In this document: positions 11,316 to 20,968 of the stretch, one piece after another
Layout: each line of letters starts with the position of its first letter
How positions within the stretch are numbered: position 1 is the stretch's first letter
Assembly (NCBI RefSeq): GCF_964253025.1
Contig: NZ_CAXUQC020000001.1
Coordinates: 4,588,001 to 4,652,000, forward strand
Direction: 5' to 3'
Length of the DNA stretch: 64,000 bases
Source of the DNA: Rhizobacter sp964253025
GTDB lineage: Bacteria > Pseudomonadota > Gammaproteobacteria > Burkholderiales > Burkholderiaceae_C
Program-made: the position numbers and the translations under genes
Notes under the pieces: model-generated
What the model was told of the DNA's origin: nothing
Database searches by the model: none
What the model saw: only the letters and a program-made list of their open reading frames with translations

Positions 11316-13298
11316 ATGACCGCTCGCGTTCCATTCCGCTGTGTCTCCCTGGCCGTCCTCGCGCTCGTGTGCGGACTCACGCAGCCGCGCGTCGCGCGTG
11401 CGGCCGAGCCGGGCATCGACGAGCTGGAGGACCTGCTTGCCGCGCCCGTGTACGCCGCGTCGAAGTACAGCCAGAAGGCCGCCCAGGCGCCGGCCTCGGT
11501 GACGGTGCTGACCGCCGGCGACATCCGGACCTTCGGCTGGCGCACGCTGGCCGAGGTGCTGAATGCCGTGCGCGGCGTCCATGTGCGCCGCGACCAGGCC
11601 TACGACTACCTCGGCGTGCGCGGCTTCAGCCGGCCGGGCGACTACAGCTCGCGCGTGCTGCTGCTCATCGACGGCGTGCGCGCCAACGAGAACTTCTACG
11701 ACTCGGCCCTCGTCGGGCGCGAGTTCCCGCTCGACATCGGCCTGATCGAGCGCGTCGAGTTCATTGCCGGTCCCGGTTCGGCCCTGTACGGCTCGAACGC
11801 CGTGTATGGCGTGGTCAATGTCATCACGCGCAGCGCGGCCAACCTTCGCGGCAACGAGCTGTCGCTCAAGGGCGGCTCGGCGCGGGACCGCAAGCTGAGC
11901 GCCACCGTGGGCCGCGACTTCGGCAACGGCACCCTGCTCGTCGGCGTCAGTGGCGAGCGGCGTCCGGGCCAGGCCTACCACTACCCCGCCCACGTCAGTC
12001 CCGATCATCCCGCCGGGCGGGTCGATGGCCTCGACGCCGAAGACGATCGCAAGGCCTACGCCCGCCTGACGTCCGGCGAATGGGTGCTCTCCGCACTGGC
12101 GTCCGACCGTTCCAAGCAGGTGCCCAACGCGCCCTACGGCATGGTCTTCGCCGACCCGGCCGCCGAGTTCCGCGACCGCTTCGCCTCGACCGACCTGACC
12201 TGGCAGCGCGACAGCGGCGCCGAGCGCTCGGCCTACCTGCACGTGGGCGTCGGGGCCTACGAATACACCGACCTTGGCCGCTACGAACCGGATGGCGAGC
12301 TCCAGCGCTACCGCGACCAGGGCCGCTGGCTGGGCGCCGAAGCGCGCTGGACGCGCGGGGCGTGGGAGACGCACCGCTTCGTCTACGGCGTCGAATACCA
12401 GCGCAACTTCCGGCAGCGGACCGACGTCGTCGCGGTCGAGCCCGCCGATGGGGTGGTGCTCGACACGAACGCGACCAGCGATCGGCTGGGCCTCTTCATC
12501 AACGACGAGATCGCGCTGCGCCCGGACGTGACGCTGGGCCTCGGCGCCCGCTTCGACAAGTCGACGCGGCGCAACGGTCGCCTCACCCCGCGCGGCTCGC
12601 TGCTGTGGACGCCGCTGGACGGTCTTACCCTCAAGATGCTGTCGGGCGCGGCCTTTCGCGATCCCAACGCGTACGAGCTGCAGCCTGGCATTCCGGGCAG
12701 CACGCTGGACCCGAGCCTGACGCGCGAGCGCCTGCATGCCAACGAGCTGGCGGCCGATTGGCGCGCCTCGCAGCAGCTGCGGCTCGCTGCATCGCTGTTC
12801 CAGACGCGCATCCGCGGGTTGATCGAACAGGTGGTGGATGAACCCACCGGCCTGCTGGTTTACCGCAACACCGGCAGCGCGCGCGCGACGGGCCTCGAAC
12901 TCGAGGCCGAGTACATCGGCGGACACGGACAACGCGTCCGCAGCAGCTGGACGCAACAGCAGGTGCGACTGTCGGATGGACGGGTGGTAAGCAACGCGCC
13001 GGCGGCGCTCTTCAAGCTGCATGCCAGCACACCGGTGGCAAGCTCAGCCACGCGGCTCGGCGTGGAACTGCTCGGCATGAGCGGACGCCGGACGTTGTCG
13101 GGCGCGCGCCTCGCATCCGAGCTGGTCACCAACGTCACCGTTCAGCACGACCCGGCCGACAAGCCGTGGGCACTGTTCCTGAGCGTCTACAACATCGCGG
13201 ACGTGGCCCGCCAGGACCCGGCCGGGCCCGAACACGTGTCCGACAGCTTGCCGCGCGAAGGGCGATCGGCCGTGCTCGGCATGTCGGTTCGCTTTTGA
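11316..13298 (+). CDS. TonB-dependent outer-membrane receptor
   Basis: A 660-residue outer-membrane receptor. I placed the start at 11316, preceded by AGGGGGT. It is followed by a signal peptide that ends about at VARAAEP. The plug domain (about 45-165) has the typical series ASVTVLTAGDIRTFGWRTL, VRGFSRPGDYSSRVLLLIDG and GPGSALYGSNAVYGVVNVIT. The remaining part is a 22-strand-type barrel ending in the aromatic SVRF. No ligand can be assigned; the length (below most siderophore receptors) and plug resemble the colicin I/vitamin B12 type group. It is the first gene of an operon with a YfiR-like protein (11 bp downstream) and a hybrid histidine kinase, which suggests a sensory rather than a purely nutritional unit. 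Confidence 0.9.
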   Translation: MTARVPFRCVSLAVLALVCGLTQPRVARAAEPGIDELEDLLAAPVYAASKYSQKAAQAPASVTVLTAGDIRTFGWRTLAEVLNAVRGVHVRRDQAYDYLGVRGFSRPGDYSSRVLLLIDGVRANENFYDSALVGREFPLDIGLIERVEFIAGPGSALYGSNAVYGVVNVITRSAANLRGNELSLKGGSARDRKLSATVGRDFGNGTLLVGVSGERRPGQAYHYPAHVSPDHPAGRVDGLDAEDDRKAYARLTSGEWVLSALASDRSKQVPNAPYGMVFADPAAEFRDRFASTDLTWQRDSGAERSAYLHVGVGAYEYTDLGRYEPDGELQRYRDQGRWLGAEARWTRGAWETHRFVYGVEYQRNFRQRTDVVAVEPADGVVLDTNATSDRLGLFINDEIALRPDVTLGLGARFDKSTRRNGRLTPRGSLLWTPLDGLTLKMLSGAAFRDPNAYELQPGIPGSTLDPSLTRERLHANELAADWRASQQLRLAASLFQTRIRGLIEQVVDEPTGLLVYRNTGSARATGLELEAEYIGGHGQRVRSSWTQQQVRLSDGRVVSNAPAALFKLHASTPVASSATRLGVELLGMSGRRTLSGARLASELVTNVTVQHDPADKPWALFLSVYNIADVARQDPAGPEHVSDSLPREGRSAVLGMSVRF

Positions 13299-13309
13299 GT
13301 TTGAACGCG

Positions 13310-13837
13310 ATGCGCGCGATCGTGGGCCTCTTCGCCGTGCTGACCTGTGCAGGGCTGCGGGCGCAACCCGTTCTGCCGGCCACCACCCAGGGCGATCTGG
13401 CGGTGAAGGTGCGGCTGACACTCAGCCTCGCCCGCTTCACCCAATGGCCGATAGAGCCTTCGACCAGCGACCCGGTGCGGCTGTGCGTGCTGCACAAGGC
13501 ACCTGAAGTGCTGGAGGCCTTCCGCGCACAGCAGGCCCAATCCCTCAATGGCCGGCGGCTGCTCGTGAGCGACGCTGCCGGACCCGACGGCGCAGCCTGC
13601 CAGGTGCTGTTCGTTCATGCGTCGGGCCGCCCGGTGCCGGCCTGGTTCGAGCAGACCGTGCGGCAATCCACCCTGACCGTGGGCGACGCCGACGGCTTCC
13701 TCGCTTCAGGTGGCATGGTGGAACTCGTGGCAGTGAACGATGCCATCCGGTTCGACGTCAACCTGGCCGCGCTGCGGGCTGCGCGGCTCACGTTGTCGAG
13801 CCAGGTGCTGCGCCTGGCCAGGCGGGTGCGCGAATGA
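13310..13837 (+). CDS. YfiR-like periplasmic protein (DUF4154)
   Basis: A 175-residue protein with an N-terminal signal peptide (MRAIVGLFAVLTCAGLRA). The remainder fits the YfiR/DUF4154 family: VRLTLSLARFTQWP, then PVRLCVLHKAPEVLEAF, CQVLFVHASG, the LTVGDADGFLASGGMVELV segment and a C-terminal RFDVNLAALRAARLTLSSQVLRLA stretch quoted here only in part as NLAALRAA and SSQVLRLA. YfiR proteins are periplasmic repressors of membrane-bound signalling partners. No GGDEF gene is present; the gene overlaps the following hybrid kinase by 4 bp, so the kinase is the likely partner. The start is ATG 13310, 11 bp after the receptor gene; a TTG three codons upstream is an alternative. Confidence 0.82.
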   Translation: MRAIVGLFAVLTCAGLRAQPVLPATTQGDLAVKVRLTLSLARFTQWPIEPSTSDPVRLCVLHKAPEVLEAFRAQQAQSLNGRRLLVSDAAGPDGAACQVLFVHASGRPVPAWFEQTVRQSTLTVGDADGFLASGGMVELVAVNDAIRFDVNLAALRAARLTLSSQVLRLARRVRE

Positions 13838-16131
13838 ACAGCGGCTTTCACGAGACCGGCGCGGCGCGCGACGCCTATGCGTTCCAGCACCGGCCGCTGC
13901 GCTTCAAGCTGGCGGCGCTGCTCGGTGTGTGCGCCGCGCTGACCGCGGCCTTCGTCAGCGTGACGATGTTCGCCTTCACGTGGTGGTCGCTCGACCAGGA
14001 CGCTCGCCAGGACGCCACCGAGATCGCCCAGTCGCTGGCCTACTCGCTCAGTGCGCCGCTCGCCTTCGAGGACGTGGCGGGTCTCAACGACGCGCTCTCC
14101 GTGCTGCGCACGCGCCCCCAGGTGAAGGGTGCCTGGGTGCACGACCGACATGGCGTGCCGCAGGTCATCTGGGGCGATGTGGCGGCCGCGCCTCCGCCCG
14201 GGCCGCTTCGCGGTGGCCTGCTGAGCGGCCATGTCACCTACAGCGAAACGATCACCGCCACCGGCGGGGCGGACCGCATCGGTCTGGTCACGGTCCATGT
14301 CGGCCTCGGCGAAGAGCGCCGGTTGCTGGCATGGCAGGCGGTGGCGGCCGTGTCCGCCGCGCTGCTGGGCCTGGCCTTGTCGCTGGGCGTGTCGCGCCGT
14401 CTGTCGGAGCGGATCAGCCGCCCCATCCTCGAACTGGCCGAGACCGCATCGGCCATTGCCTCGGGACGCACCTACGACCAGCGGCTGCAGGCGGTCGGAC
14501 GTGACGAGGTGGGCCAGGCCGTGAGCGCCTTCAACACCATGATCAGCGAGGTGCAGCGGCGCGGCGAGGCGCTGGCCGAGATGAACCGCGCGCTCGAGCA
14601 GCAGGTGCAGGCACGCACCCTGTCCATGCAGCGCGCCGAGGCCGCCTCCATCGCCAAGACCCGTTTCCTGTCGAACATGAGCCACGAGCTGCGCAGCCCG
14701 CTGAACGGTGTCATCGGCGCGGCCCAGTTGCTGCAGGCCGAAGGCACCCTGGACGACCGCCGCAGCGAGCTGGTGGACATCATCCGCACCAGCGGCTCCA
14801 ACCTGCTGGGCCTCATCGACAGCATCCTCGACCTGGCGCGCATCGAGTCGGGCGAGATGGCGCTCGACCACCAACCCTTCGACCTGATCGACTGCCTCGA
14901 GGCGGCCATGGCCACGTCCGCCGTGCCGGCGCGGGCCAAGGGACTGCAGCTCGCGGTGGTGGTGTCGCCGGGCGTGCCGGCACAGCGCCGTGGCGACGCC
15001 CTGCGGCTGCGGCAGGTGCTGCTGAACCTCATCGGCAACGCCGTCAAGTTCACCCTGCAGGGCGAGGTGGTGGTGCGCGTCAAGCCCGGCCGCGGGGAGG
15101 ATGACCTCATGATCCAGGTCTCCGACACCGGCATCGGGATGGAGCAGACGGGTGTCGATGCGATCTTCGAGCCCTTCCGCCAGGCCGACGAATCCACCAC
15201 TCGCCGCTTCGGTGGCACGGGCCTGGGCCTGGCCATCAGCCGGCAGATCGTCGAGCTGATGGGTGGCGAGATTGCGGTCACGAGCGCCCCGGGCGTGGGC
15301 TCGTGCTTCACCGTGACGCTGAAGCTGCCGGTGGTGAACGACCCTGCCGCGCCGGCGCCCAGCCACCGGGCCACCGTGGCCTTCATCGAGCCGCACGAGG
15401 CGAGCGCCGACGCCCTCCAGGCCCTGCTCGAACGGCTGGGCTACCCGACACGACGCTGCCTCGGCGCCGCCGAGGTGCATGCATTCATCGAGCAGGAGGA
15501 GGGCTGGCTGCTGGTCGCGGCCGACGTCCCGGGTGCCGCGGACCTGGTGGCCGCGGCTGAAGCCCGCCTCGGGGTGGGCCGCGTGATCGCGATGACCGGC
15601 CTCGAAGGCGGACGGCATGTGCGCCACTGGCACAGCAGCCTTACCAAGCCGCTGGTGCGGGCCTCGCTCGCTGCACGCTTGAACGCGCGTTCGACCCAGC
15701 CGCCCGCCGTGGCGCCGCGGCCGGCGCCGGTGGCGGGCGTGAGCCGGGTCCTGGTCGTCGAGGACGATCCGGTGAACCAGGCCATCGTCGGCTCGATGCT
15801 CACCAACGCCGGCTTCGACGTGCAACTGGCGAACGATGGCGCGGACGCGCTCGATCACTTTGCCGCCGAGCGGTTCGACCTCGTGCTGATGGATTGGCAG
15901 ATGCCTGACATGGACGGCCTGGAGGTCACCCGACGCCTGCGCGCCGGGGAGGGTGGTCCGCACGGCAGCCAGGTGCCCATCCTCGCCTTGACCGCCAACG
16001 CCTTCGCCGAGGACCGTGCCGCCTGCATGGCCGCCGGCATGAACGATTTCCTCACCAAACCCATCCTGGCCTCCGACCTGGTGGGTGCGGCGCTGCGCTG
16101 GACGCGCGGGGCGCAGCGGCCGCCGGCCTGA
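13834..16131 (+). CDS. Hybrid sensor histidine kinase (periplasmic sensor, HAMP, kinase, receiver)
   Basis: A 765-residue inner-membrane kinase. Membrane helix 1 is near residues 28-50. A periplasmic domain of CHASE8 type (about 55-150, DQDARQDATEIAQSLAYSLS) is followed by helix 2 (about 168-190), HAMP, and a HisKA domain with phospho-acceptor His284 in SNMSHELRSPLNG. The HATPase has the N/G boxes (NLIGNAVKF, DTGIGM, GGTGLGLAI). A degenerate receiver-like segment lies about 505-600, and an intact C-terminal receiver has Asp687 in LMDWQMPDMDG. The start codon overlaps the YfiR-like stop (ATGA). No separate response regulator is adjacent, so the output is unknown. The two-domain receiver layout fits a phosphorelay. 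Confidence 0.92.
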   Translation: MNSGFHETGAARDAYAFQHRPLRFKLAALLGVCAALTAAFVSVTMFAFTWWSLDQDARQDATEIAQSLAYSLSAPLAFEDVAGLNDALSVLRTRPQVKGAWVHDRHGVPQVIWGDVAAAPPPGPLRGGLLSGHVTYSETITATGGADRIGLVTVHVGLGEERRLLAWQAVAAVSAALLGLALSLGVSRRLSERISRPILELAETASAIASGRTYDQRLQAVGRDEVGQAVSAFNTMISEVQRRGEALAEMNRALEQQVQARTLSMQRAEAASIAKTRFLSNMSHELRSPLNGVIGAAQLLQAEGTLDDRRSELVDIIRTSGSNLLGLIDSILDLARIESGEMALDHQPFDLIDCLEAAMATSAVPARAKGLQLAVVVSPGVPAQRRGDALRLRQVLLNLIGNAVKFTLQGEVVVRVKPGRGEDDLMIQVSDTGIGMEQTGVDAIFEPFRQADESTTRRFGGTGLGLAISRQIVELMGGEIAVTSAPGVGSCFTVTLKLPVVNDPAAPAPSHRATVAFIEPHEASADALQALLERLGYPTRRCLGAAEVHAFIEQEEGWLLVAADVPGAADLVAAAEARLGVGRVIAMTGLEGGRHVRHWHSSLTKPLVRASLAARLNARSTQPPAVAPRPAPVAGVSRVLVVEDDPVNQAIVGSMLTNAGFDVQLANDGADALDHFAAERFDLVLMDWQMPDMDGLEVTRRLRAGEGGPHGSQVPILALTANAFAEDRAACMAAGMNDFLTKPILASDLVGAALRWTRGAQRPPA

Positions 16132-16259
16132 GGACCGGCATGCACGGGCCAGGGCGCGGCGCCGCCCGCACGGCGCGACTTGACGGGGCCGGCACGCCTG
16201 AAACGGCTGGGAAACGCCCTTGCGGCACCATGCGTCGACCCGCTCAACCGCCCGTCGAC

Positions 16260-16541
16260 ATGACCCTCGCCGCTCGCCTCGCTTCCGCTGCCCACGTCCG
16301 TGCCCGACTGGAGCCGCTGCGCGAGCATGTCGACGTGGAGCTGCTCGCCCGCCACGCCGACTACGCCCGCGAGGTGCGCACCTTGTGCCGATCGGTCGGC
16401 GGGCTCGACGACTGCATCCGCCTGCTCGATGCGTTGATGGACGCGATGTCGCGCTCGACCCGTCCGCGCGGGCCGGCCGGCATCCGGCCCGAGGATCTGC
16501 ACCCGGCCTTCGCCGATACACTGGCCGACCCGCTCGCCTAG
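16260..16541 (+). CDS. Small hypothetical protein
   Basis: I do not recognise this protein. With the start at ATG 16260 it has 93 residues; in-frame ATGs at 16227 and 16140 would lengthen it. It is predicted to be helical, rich in Leu, Ala and Arg, with one Cys pair (CRSVGGLDDC), no signal peptide and no membrane helix. Third codon positions are almost all G or C in this frame and not in the overlapping frames, which supports a real gene. It lies 16 bp before the DUF1631 gene on the same strand and probably shares its operon. Confidence 0.6.
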   Translation: MTLAARLASAAHVRARLEPLREHVDVELLARHADYAREVRTLCRSVGGLDDCIRLLDALMDAMSRSTRPRGPAGIRPEDLHPAFADTLADPLA

Positions 16542-16557
16542 GCGGGCGGGTGCACGA

Positions 16558-18462
16558 ATGGAAGACGGAACGACACTGAGGGCCTGGTTCGACGCCTGCC
16601 GCCCCGATCTGGAGGCGGCGGCTGACCGCTGGCGCCAGGCCACCAGTGCCGCGCTCGATGCGGCGCAGACCGCCGCCGACAGCATGCGCTTCGCGAGCCG
16701 CCTCTATCACGCGCAGCGGGCGCTCGACCGCATGCACCCGTTCCTGCCGCGCCGCTTCGTCGAACTGCTCGAAGCCACCATGGCCGAGCGCAGCTCGGGC
16801 ACGGCCGCGACATTGCGCTCGGCCACCTTGCCCGACGAGATGTCGCTGGTGGATGACGACGTCGTCAACGAGAGCATCGAGGTCTCGCGCATCGCGGCGC
16901 GCGTGCTGGCCGACGCCGAGTGGGAGATCCGCGAGGCGGAGCAGGCCCTGTCACCGCGCCTGGGCCGTGCGCTGGGCGGCGACCGCAGCAGCCCGCTGCA
17001 TCCCGAGGCGTTTGCACGCACCGTGTGGCGCCTGTCGGAGGTGATGGCCCTCAATGCCGAGGAGCGCGCCGCCTGCCTGCGGGTGGCGCCGGGCGCCATC
17101 ACCGACTTCGCACGGGCCACCTACGCCAGCGTGGTGGGGTGGTGCGGCCGGGCCGATGCCGCCGCAGGCTTCGTCATCGTGCGGGGCGAGGCCTCGGGGG
17201 CCGTGCCCATGCCGGTGGACGTCTCGCTCGATGGCGTGGCGGTGGACGGGCGCCTCGCCTTGCTCGATGCGAGCGCCAGCGTGGCCGAGTCGGCCTCGGC
17301 GGCGCCGCCCGTGCTGGAGGCGCGCGACCGCGTCTTCCATGGCGTCATCACGAACATCGATGCCATCCTGTCGGACTTTCGCCTCACGCCGGAATTGCGC
17401 CGCGTGCTCAGTGGCCTGCTGATGGCCTTGATGCGCTTCGCGCTCGGCTCGCCCGAGACCCTCTATGCGCCGGGTCACCGCCTGTGGGCCGTGCCGCGCA
17501 AGCTCGAGGGCTACGCCCTTGGCCACTGCCTGCGCGACCGCGTGGCCCACGACGACTTCATCCTGTTCGGCGACAACACCATCCAGGCCCTGATGATGAT
17601 CGACGTGAAGTCGCTGTCTGCCGTCGATCGCCACCTCGATGCCATGGAGAGCTTCGTGCAGGCGCGGCCGAACCAGCTCGTCGAGCACGAGAAGGACGCC
17701 ATGCAGCACTTCGCCCGCCTGGAGGATCGCCGGCGCAAGGTGCTGGGCGTGGCGATCAACCGCCATCGCGAGCGGATCAGCGCGGCGATCGGGGCGACCG
17801 AGATGCCGTTCCGGCTGCGCCAGTTCATGCTCGCCGACTGGGCCGAGGTGCTGGCGCGCACGGAGCTCTCCGAAGGTCTCGAGTCGGGCGAGTACGCCGA
17901 GTACTGGCGGGCGGCCCAGCGGGTCATCGCGCAGATGCGCACCCGCGAAACGGGCGAGCGGTCGGCGGAACTGATCGAGGACATCGAAGCGCTGCTCGAG
18001 GTGCTGGACCGCGGCATGGCGGTCATCTCCGTGCCGAGCGTCGAGAAGCACGAGCTCGCCTCGGCGCTGCTGCGGCCGGAGGCGCGTGCCCGCCAGGAGT
18101 GGGTGGACAGCGACTTCGTCGCCGCGCCGGCCGTGGCGCTCGACCGCCCGGGGACAGCGCCCAGGCGGGTGTTCTGGGGTGCGCGGGACGACGCCACCGG
18201 TTGGCCGCAGGGCGGCCCCTCCACATCCGGCCTCACCTCCGCCGTACCGGCGGGTGACGCCGAGCACTGGATCAACACCTTGCGCATCGGCTCGGTCATC
18301 GAGCTCTTCCTGCTCGGCACCTGGTTCGATGCGCGCCTGGTCTCGATCAGCGCCGCCGGCAACCTCTACATGTTCGAGGATGAGATGGGCGGTGGCTCGC
18401 ACCCGCTGACCCGACGCGCCCTGCTGCGCCTCGTTCGCGAAGGCCTGGCGGGGCCGCTGTGA
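16558..18462 (+). CDS. DUF1631 family protein
   Basis: A 634-residue protein without signal peptide or membrane helices, so cytoplasmic. The N-terminal part has the family hallmark MSLVDDDVVNESIEVSRI (about residues 98-115). The C-terminus (about 565-634), HWINTLRIGSVIEL then GTWFDARLVSISAAGNLYMF and TRRALLRLVREG, looks like a small beta-barrel domain common in DUF1631 proteins. No catalytic motif is visible. The biochemical role of the family is not known to me. Translation is coupled to the following SARP-type regulator gene by a GTGA overlap, which suggests the two proteins act together. Confidence 0.85.
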   Translation: MEDGTTLRAWFDACRPDLEAAADRWRQATSAALDAAQTAADSMRFASRLYHAQRALDRMHPFLPRRFVELLEATMAERSSGTAATLRSATLPDEMSLVDDDVVNESIEVSRIAARVLADAEWEIREAEQALSPRLGRALGGDRSSPLHPEAFARTVWRLSEVMALNAEERAACLRVAPGAITDFARATYASVVGWCGRADAAAGFVIVRGEASGAVPMPVDVSLDGVAVDGRLALLDASASVAESASAAPPVLEARDRVFHGVITNIDAILSDFRLTPELRRVLSGLLMALMRFALGSPETLYAPGHRLWAVPRKLEGYALGHCLRDRVAHDDFILFGDNTIQALMMIDVKSLSAVDRHLDAMESFVQARPNQLVEHEKDAMQHFARLEDRRRKVLGVAINRHRERISAAIGATEMPFRLRQFMLADWAEVLARTELSEGLESGEYAEYWRAAQRVIAQMRTRETGERSAELIEDIEALLEVLDRGMAVISVPSVEKHELASALLRPEARARQEWVDSDFVAAPAVALDRPGTAPRRVFWGARDDATGWPQGGPSTSGLTSAVPAGDAEHWINTLRIGSVIELFLLGTWFDARLVSISAAGNLYMFEDEMGGGSHPLTRRALLRLVREGLAGPL

Positions 18463-20903
18463 GCGTGTCGCCTGAGCTTCATGCAGCGCCCGGCGCATCG
18501 GCGTCCGGTGGCAGCGCCGACGAAGTCGCGTTGCTGCACGTCAACGTGCTGGGGGTGCCGACGTGGACCACTTCCGCTGGCCTGTCGCCGATGCTGGATT
18601 CCCGCGCGGCCGTCCTCGTCGCGATGGCGGCGCTCGACGGGCCGGTATCACGCAACCATGCGGCGGAACTCTTCTGGCCCGATTCGCAGGGCAACGCCCG
18701 CACGAACCTTCGCGTCCTGCTGCATCGCCTGCAGCAAGCGGCCGGCGCGCGCCTCTTCGCGACGGGAGACCGGCTGGCCTTGTTGCCGCACGTGCGCGTG
18801 GATGTCGCCGCCGAGGACGACACGCTCGTCGAGCGCTGCCTGCAACGGGGTGCCTCCAACCTGCGGCTGCTGCATGGCGTGGAGCTTCCCGGCCTGCCGG
18901 ATGCAGGCAACTGGCTGGCCGCCGCGCGCCGGCAGGTGGAGCAGCGCATCACCCGCATCCTCGTGGGCTGGCTCGACAAGCGGTCCGCGGCCGAGGACCT
19001 GGGGCGTGCCACCGGGGTGGCCGAGGCGCTCATCGCGCTCAATCCGCTCAGCGAAACGGGTTACCGTGCGCTGATGCGCGTGCGGGTCGATGCGGGCGAC
19101 CGGGCCGGGGCGCTCACGGTCTTCGAACGCTGCCGGCAGGAGCTCGACGAGCACCTGGGCACGCGCCCGGACCGCCAGACGACGGCCCTGCACCGCGAGA
19201 TCCTGCGTCGACGTGACGATGACGGCGCAGCGGCGCAAGCGCTGCCACTGCGTCCCTTGTTGCAGCGCGAGGCCGAGCTCGCCGACATCGCCGCCGCCCT
19301 GGCCGCCCGGCGGGTGGTGATCGTCGAGGGACCCGGCGGCAGCGGCAAGAGCACCATGCTGGCCCACCTCGCCCGCGAACGCGGCGACCTGTGCTGGTCC
19401 GCCGATGCGGCCGACGGCCAGGCGCCCCTGGCGGGCCTGCTGCGGCTCACCCAGCACATCGCGAAGCTGGCCCTGCGGAGCGGTGCTGCCATGGGCGTCA
19501 CCGACGCAGTCGAGCGGCTTCGGCGGCTGCAGGCACTCGAACCCTCGGGGGTTCCGGCGGCCAGCCTGCCCCGCCTGGCGCGCGACGCAGTCACCTTCGT
19601 CGTCGCCATGCAGCAGGCGGGACACGGGGCGCTGGTCATCGACGACATCCACCTGTTCGACGACACCAGCGTCGACGTGATGGCGCAGGTGCTGGTCACC
19701 AGCGACGAGCTGATGCCCTCGTTCGGGTTCGTGCTGGCGTACCGGCCGGTGCGGGCCCGCCGCCGCGTGCGGGCGCTGTGCGAGAAGCTCACCATGGCCG
19801 GGCGGCTCAAGCTGGTGCACCCCACCGGCCTCAAGCGCGAGGCGGTGCTGCAGCTCATGCCGCCCGCCCCGGGCAGCGAGGCCGAGCGCCTGGCTACCGC
19901 CGACCGGCTCGTCGCCATCAGCGGCGGAACCCCCGGGGTGCTGGCCGAACTCGTCAATGCGGGCGAAGGCGCCGAGGTGATGGACGACGCCCTTCCGCAG
20001 CCGATCCGCACCTTGCTGCTCGAACGCCTGCGCGCCTGCAGTTCCACCGCCGAAGGCGTGGCGCAACTGGCGAGCGTTGCCGGTGCCAGCTTCAGTGTGG
20101 CCCTGGCGGCCGACATCGCCGGCCTGTCCTCCTGGAAGGTGGCCGAGAAGTGGAACGAGCTGCTGTTGGCCGGCGTGTTCGACGCCCGCGGCTTCGCCTT
20201 TCCGCTGATGGAGGCGGCCGTTCGCGAGTCGGTGCCGGATGCCGTTCGGCAGTTCATGCACGGCGAGGTGGCCAAGGCCCTGGAGCGACAGGGTCACGCC
20301 GCCGAGCGCATCGCCCATCACTGGCGCGAGGCGGGCGACTACGCTCGGGCAACCGCCCAGGCCTGCGTGGCAGCGGCCGTGCGGCTGCAGGCGGGCGACC
20401 TGCTCGGGGCCATCGACCAGCTCGACCAGACGCTCCCCGAGGGCGAGCGATCCGAGCCGCCTGCACCGGCGCAGGTGATCGCCTTGCTGCAGCTCACGGC
20501 GCTGTGCCTCGAGGCCGGGCGGATGGAGCGCATCACGGGCCTGCTGGAGGCGGCGTCGCGTGCCCCGGCCGGCCTGATCGAGCGCGGCGTGTCAACGGCC
20601 CTCGGCGGCCGTGCCTTGCTGGCCATGGGCCAGCACGGGGCCGCGCGTGCCGCGCTTCAAAGCGCGATGCCCTTGCTGGCGGCCGACCCGAGGGCGCGGC
20701 GCGACGTGGCCCGCTGGGCCCTGCTTGCCGGGCACGGGGCAGGAGATGCGGCCGACGATGCCCTGGTCACCCTGGCGTGCGGCGATCTCGGCGGTATGAG
20801 CATCAACGAATGGCGTGCCGAGGCCGCATCGGTGCAGACGCCTGCCGATGCGCGGCGTGCGGCCGAGGCGCTGCGGGCGCTGGGTTTGCTGCCCGGCCGT
20901 TGA
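18459..20903 (+). CDS. SARP-type transcriptional regulator with BTAD and AAA/STAND ATPase domain
   Basis: An 814-residue cytoplasmic regulator. Residues about 25-110 form an OmpR-like winged helix (GPVSRNHAAELFWPDSQGNA is the typical SARP recognition region). Residues 115-245 form a bacterial transcriptional activator domain of TPR-like helices (ALIALNPLSETGYRALMRV; TVFERCRQELDEHLG). A STAND-type ATPase follows, with Walker A EGPGGSGKST at 290-299 and Walker B HGALVIDDIHLFDD. The C-terminal 250 residues are helical repeats. The start is GTG, overlapping the DUF1631 stop by 4 bp. Such large SARP/STAND proteins integrate a signal by ATP-driven assembly; the signal and the target genes here are unknown. 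Confidence 0.85.
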   Translation: MSVSPELHAAPGASASGGSADEVALLHVNVLGVPTWTTSAGLSPMLDSRAAVLVAMAALDGPVSRNHAAELFWPDSQGNARTNLRVLLHRLQQAAGARLFATGDRLALLPHVRVDVAAEDDTLVERCLQRGASNLRLLHGVELPGLPDAGNWLAAARRQVEQRITRILVGWLDKRSAAEDLGRATGVAEALIALNPLSETGYRALMRVRVDAGDRAGALTVFERCRQELDEHLGTRPDRQTTALHREILRRRDDDGAAAQALPLRPLLQREAELADIAAALAARRVVIVEGPGGSGKSTMLAHLARERGDLCWSADAADGQAPLAGLLRLTQHIAKLALRSGAAMGVTDAVERLRRLQALEPSGVPAASLPRLARDAVTFVVAMQQAGHGALVIDDIHLFDDTSVDVMAQVLVTSDELMPSFGFVLAYRPVRARRRVRALCEKLTMAGRLKLVHPTGLKREAVLQLMPPAPGSEAERLATADRLVAISGGTPGVLAELVNAGEGAEVMDDALPQPIRTLLLERLRACSSTAEGVAQLASVAGASFSVALAADIAGLSSWKVAEKWNELLLAGVFDARGFAFPLMEAAVRESVPDAVRQFMHGEVAKALERQGHAAERIAHHWREAGDYARATAQACVAAAVRLQAGDLLGAIDQLDQTLPEGERSEPPAPAQVIALLQLTALCLEAGRMERITGLLEAASRAPAGLIERGVSTALGGRALLAMGQHGAARAALQSAMPLLAADPRARRDVARWALLAGHGAGDAADDALVTLACGDLGGMSINEWRAEAASVQTPADARRAAEALRALGLLPGR

Positions 20904-20968
20904 ATCGGCCAGCCGAGGCGGGAATCAGGATTGCGCGGTTCGCCGACCCGACCGCCCGGGTCAGGCGT

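Noticed and set aside
13310..16131. A YfiBNR-type cyclic-di-GMP system
   Set aside because: Only the YfiR-like protein is present. The membrane partner is a histidine kinase, and no GGDEF domain or OmpA-like YfiB gene is adjacent.
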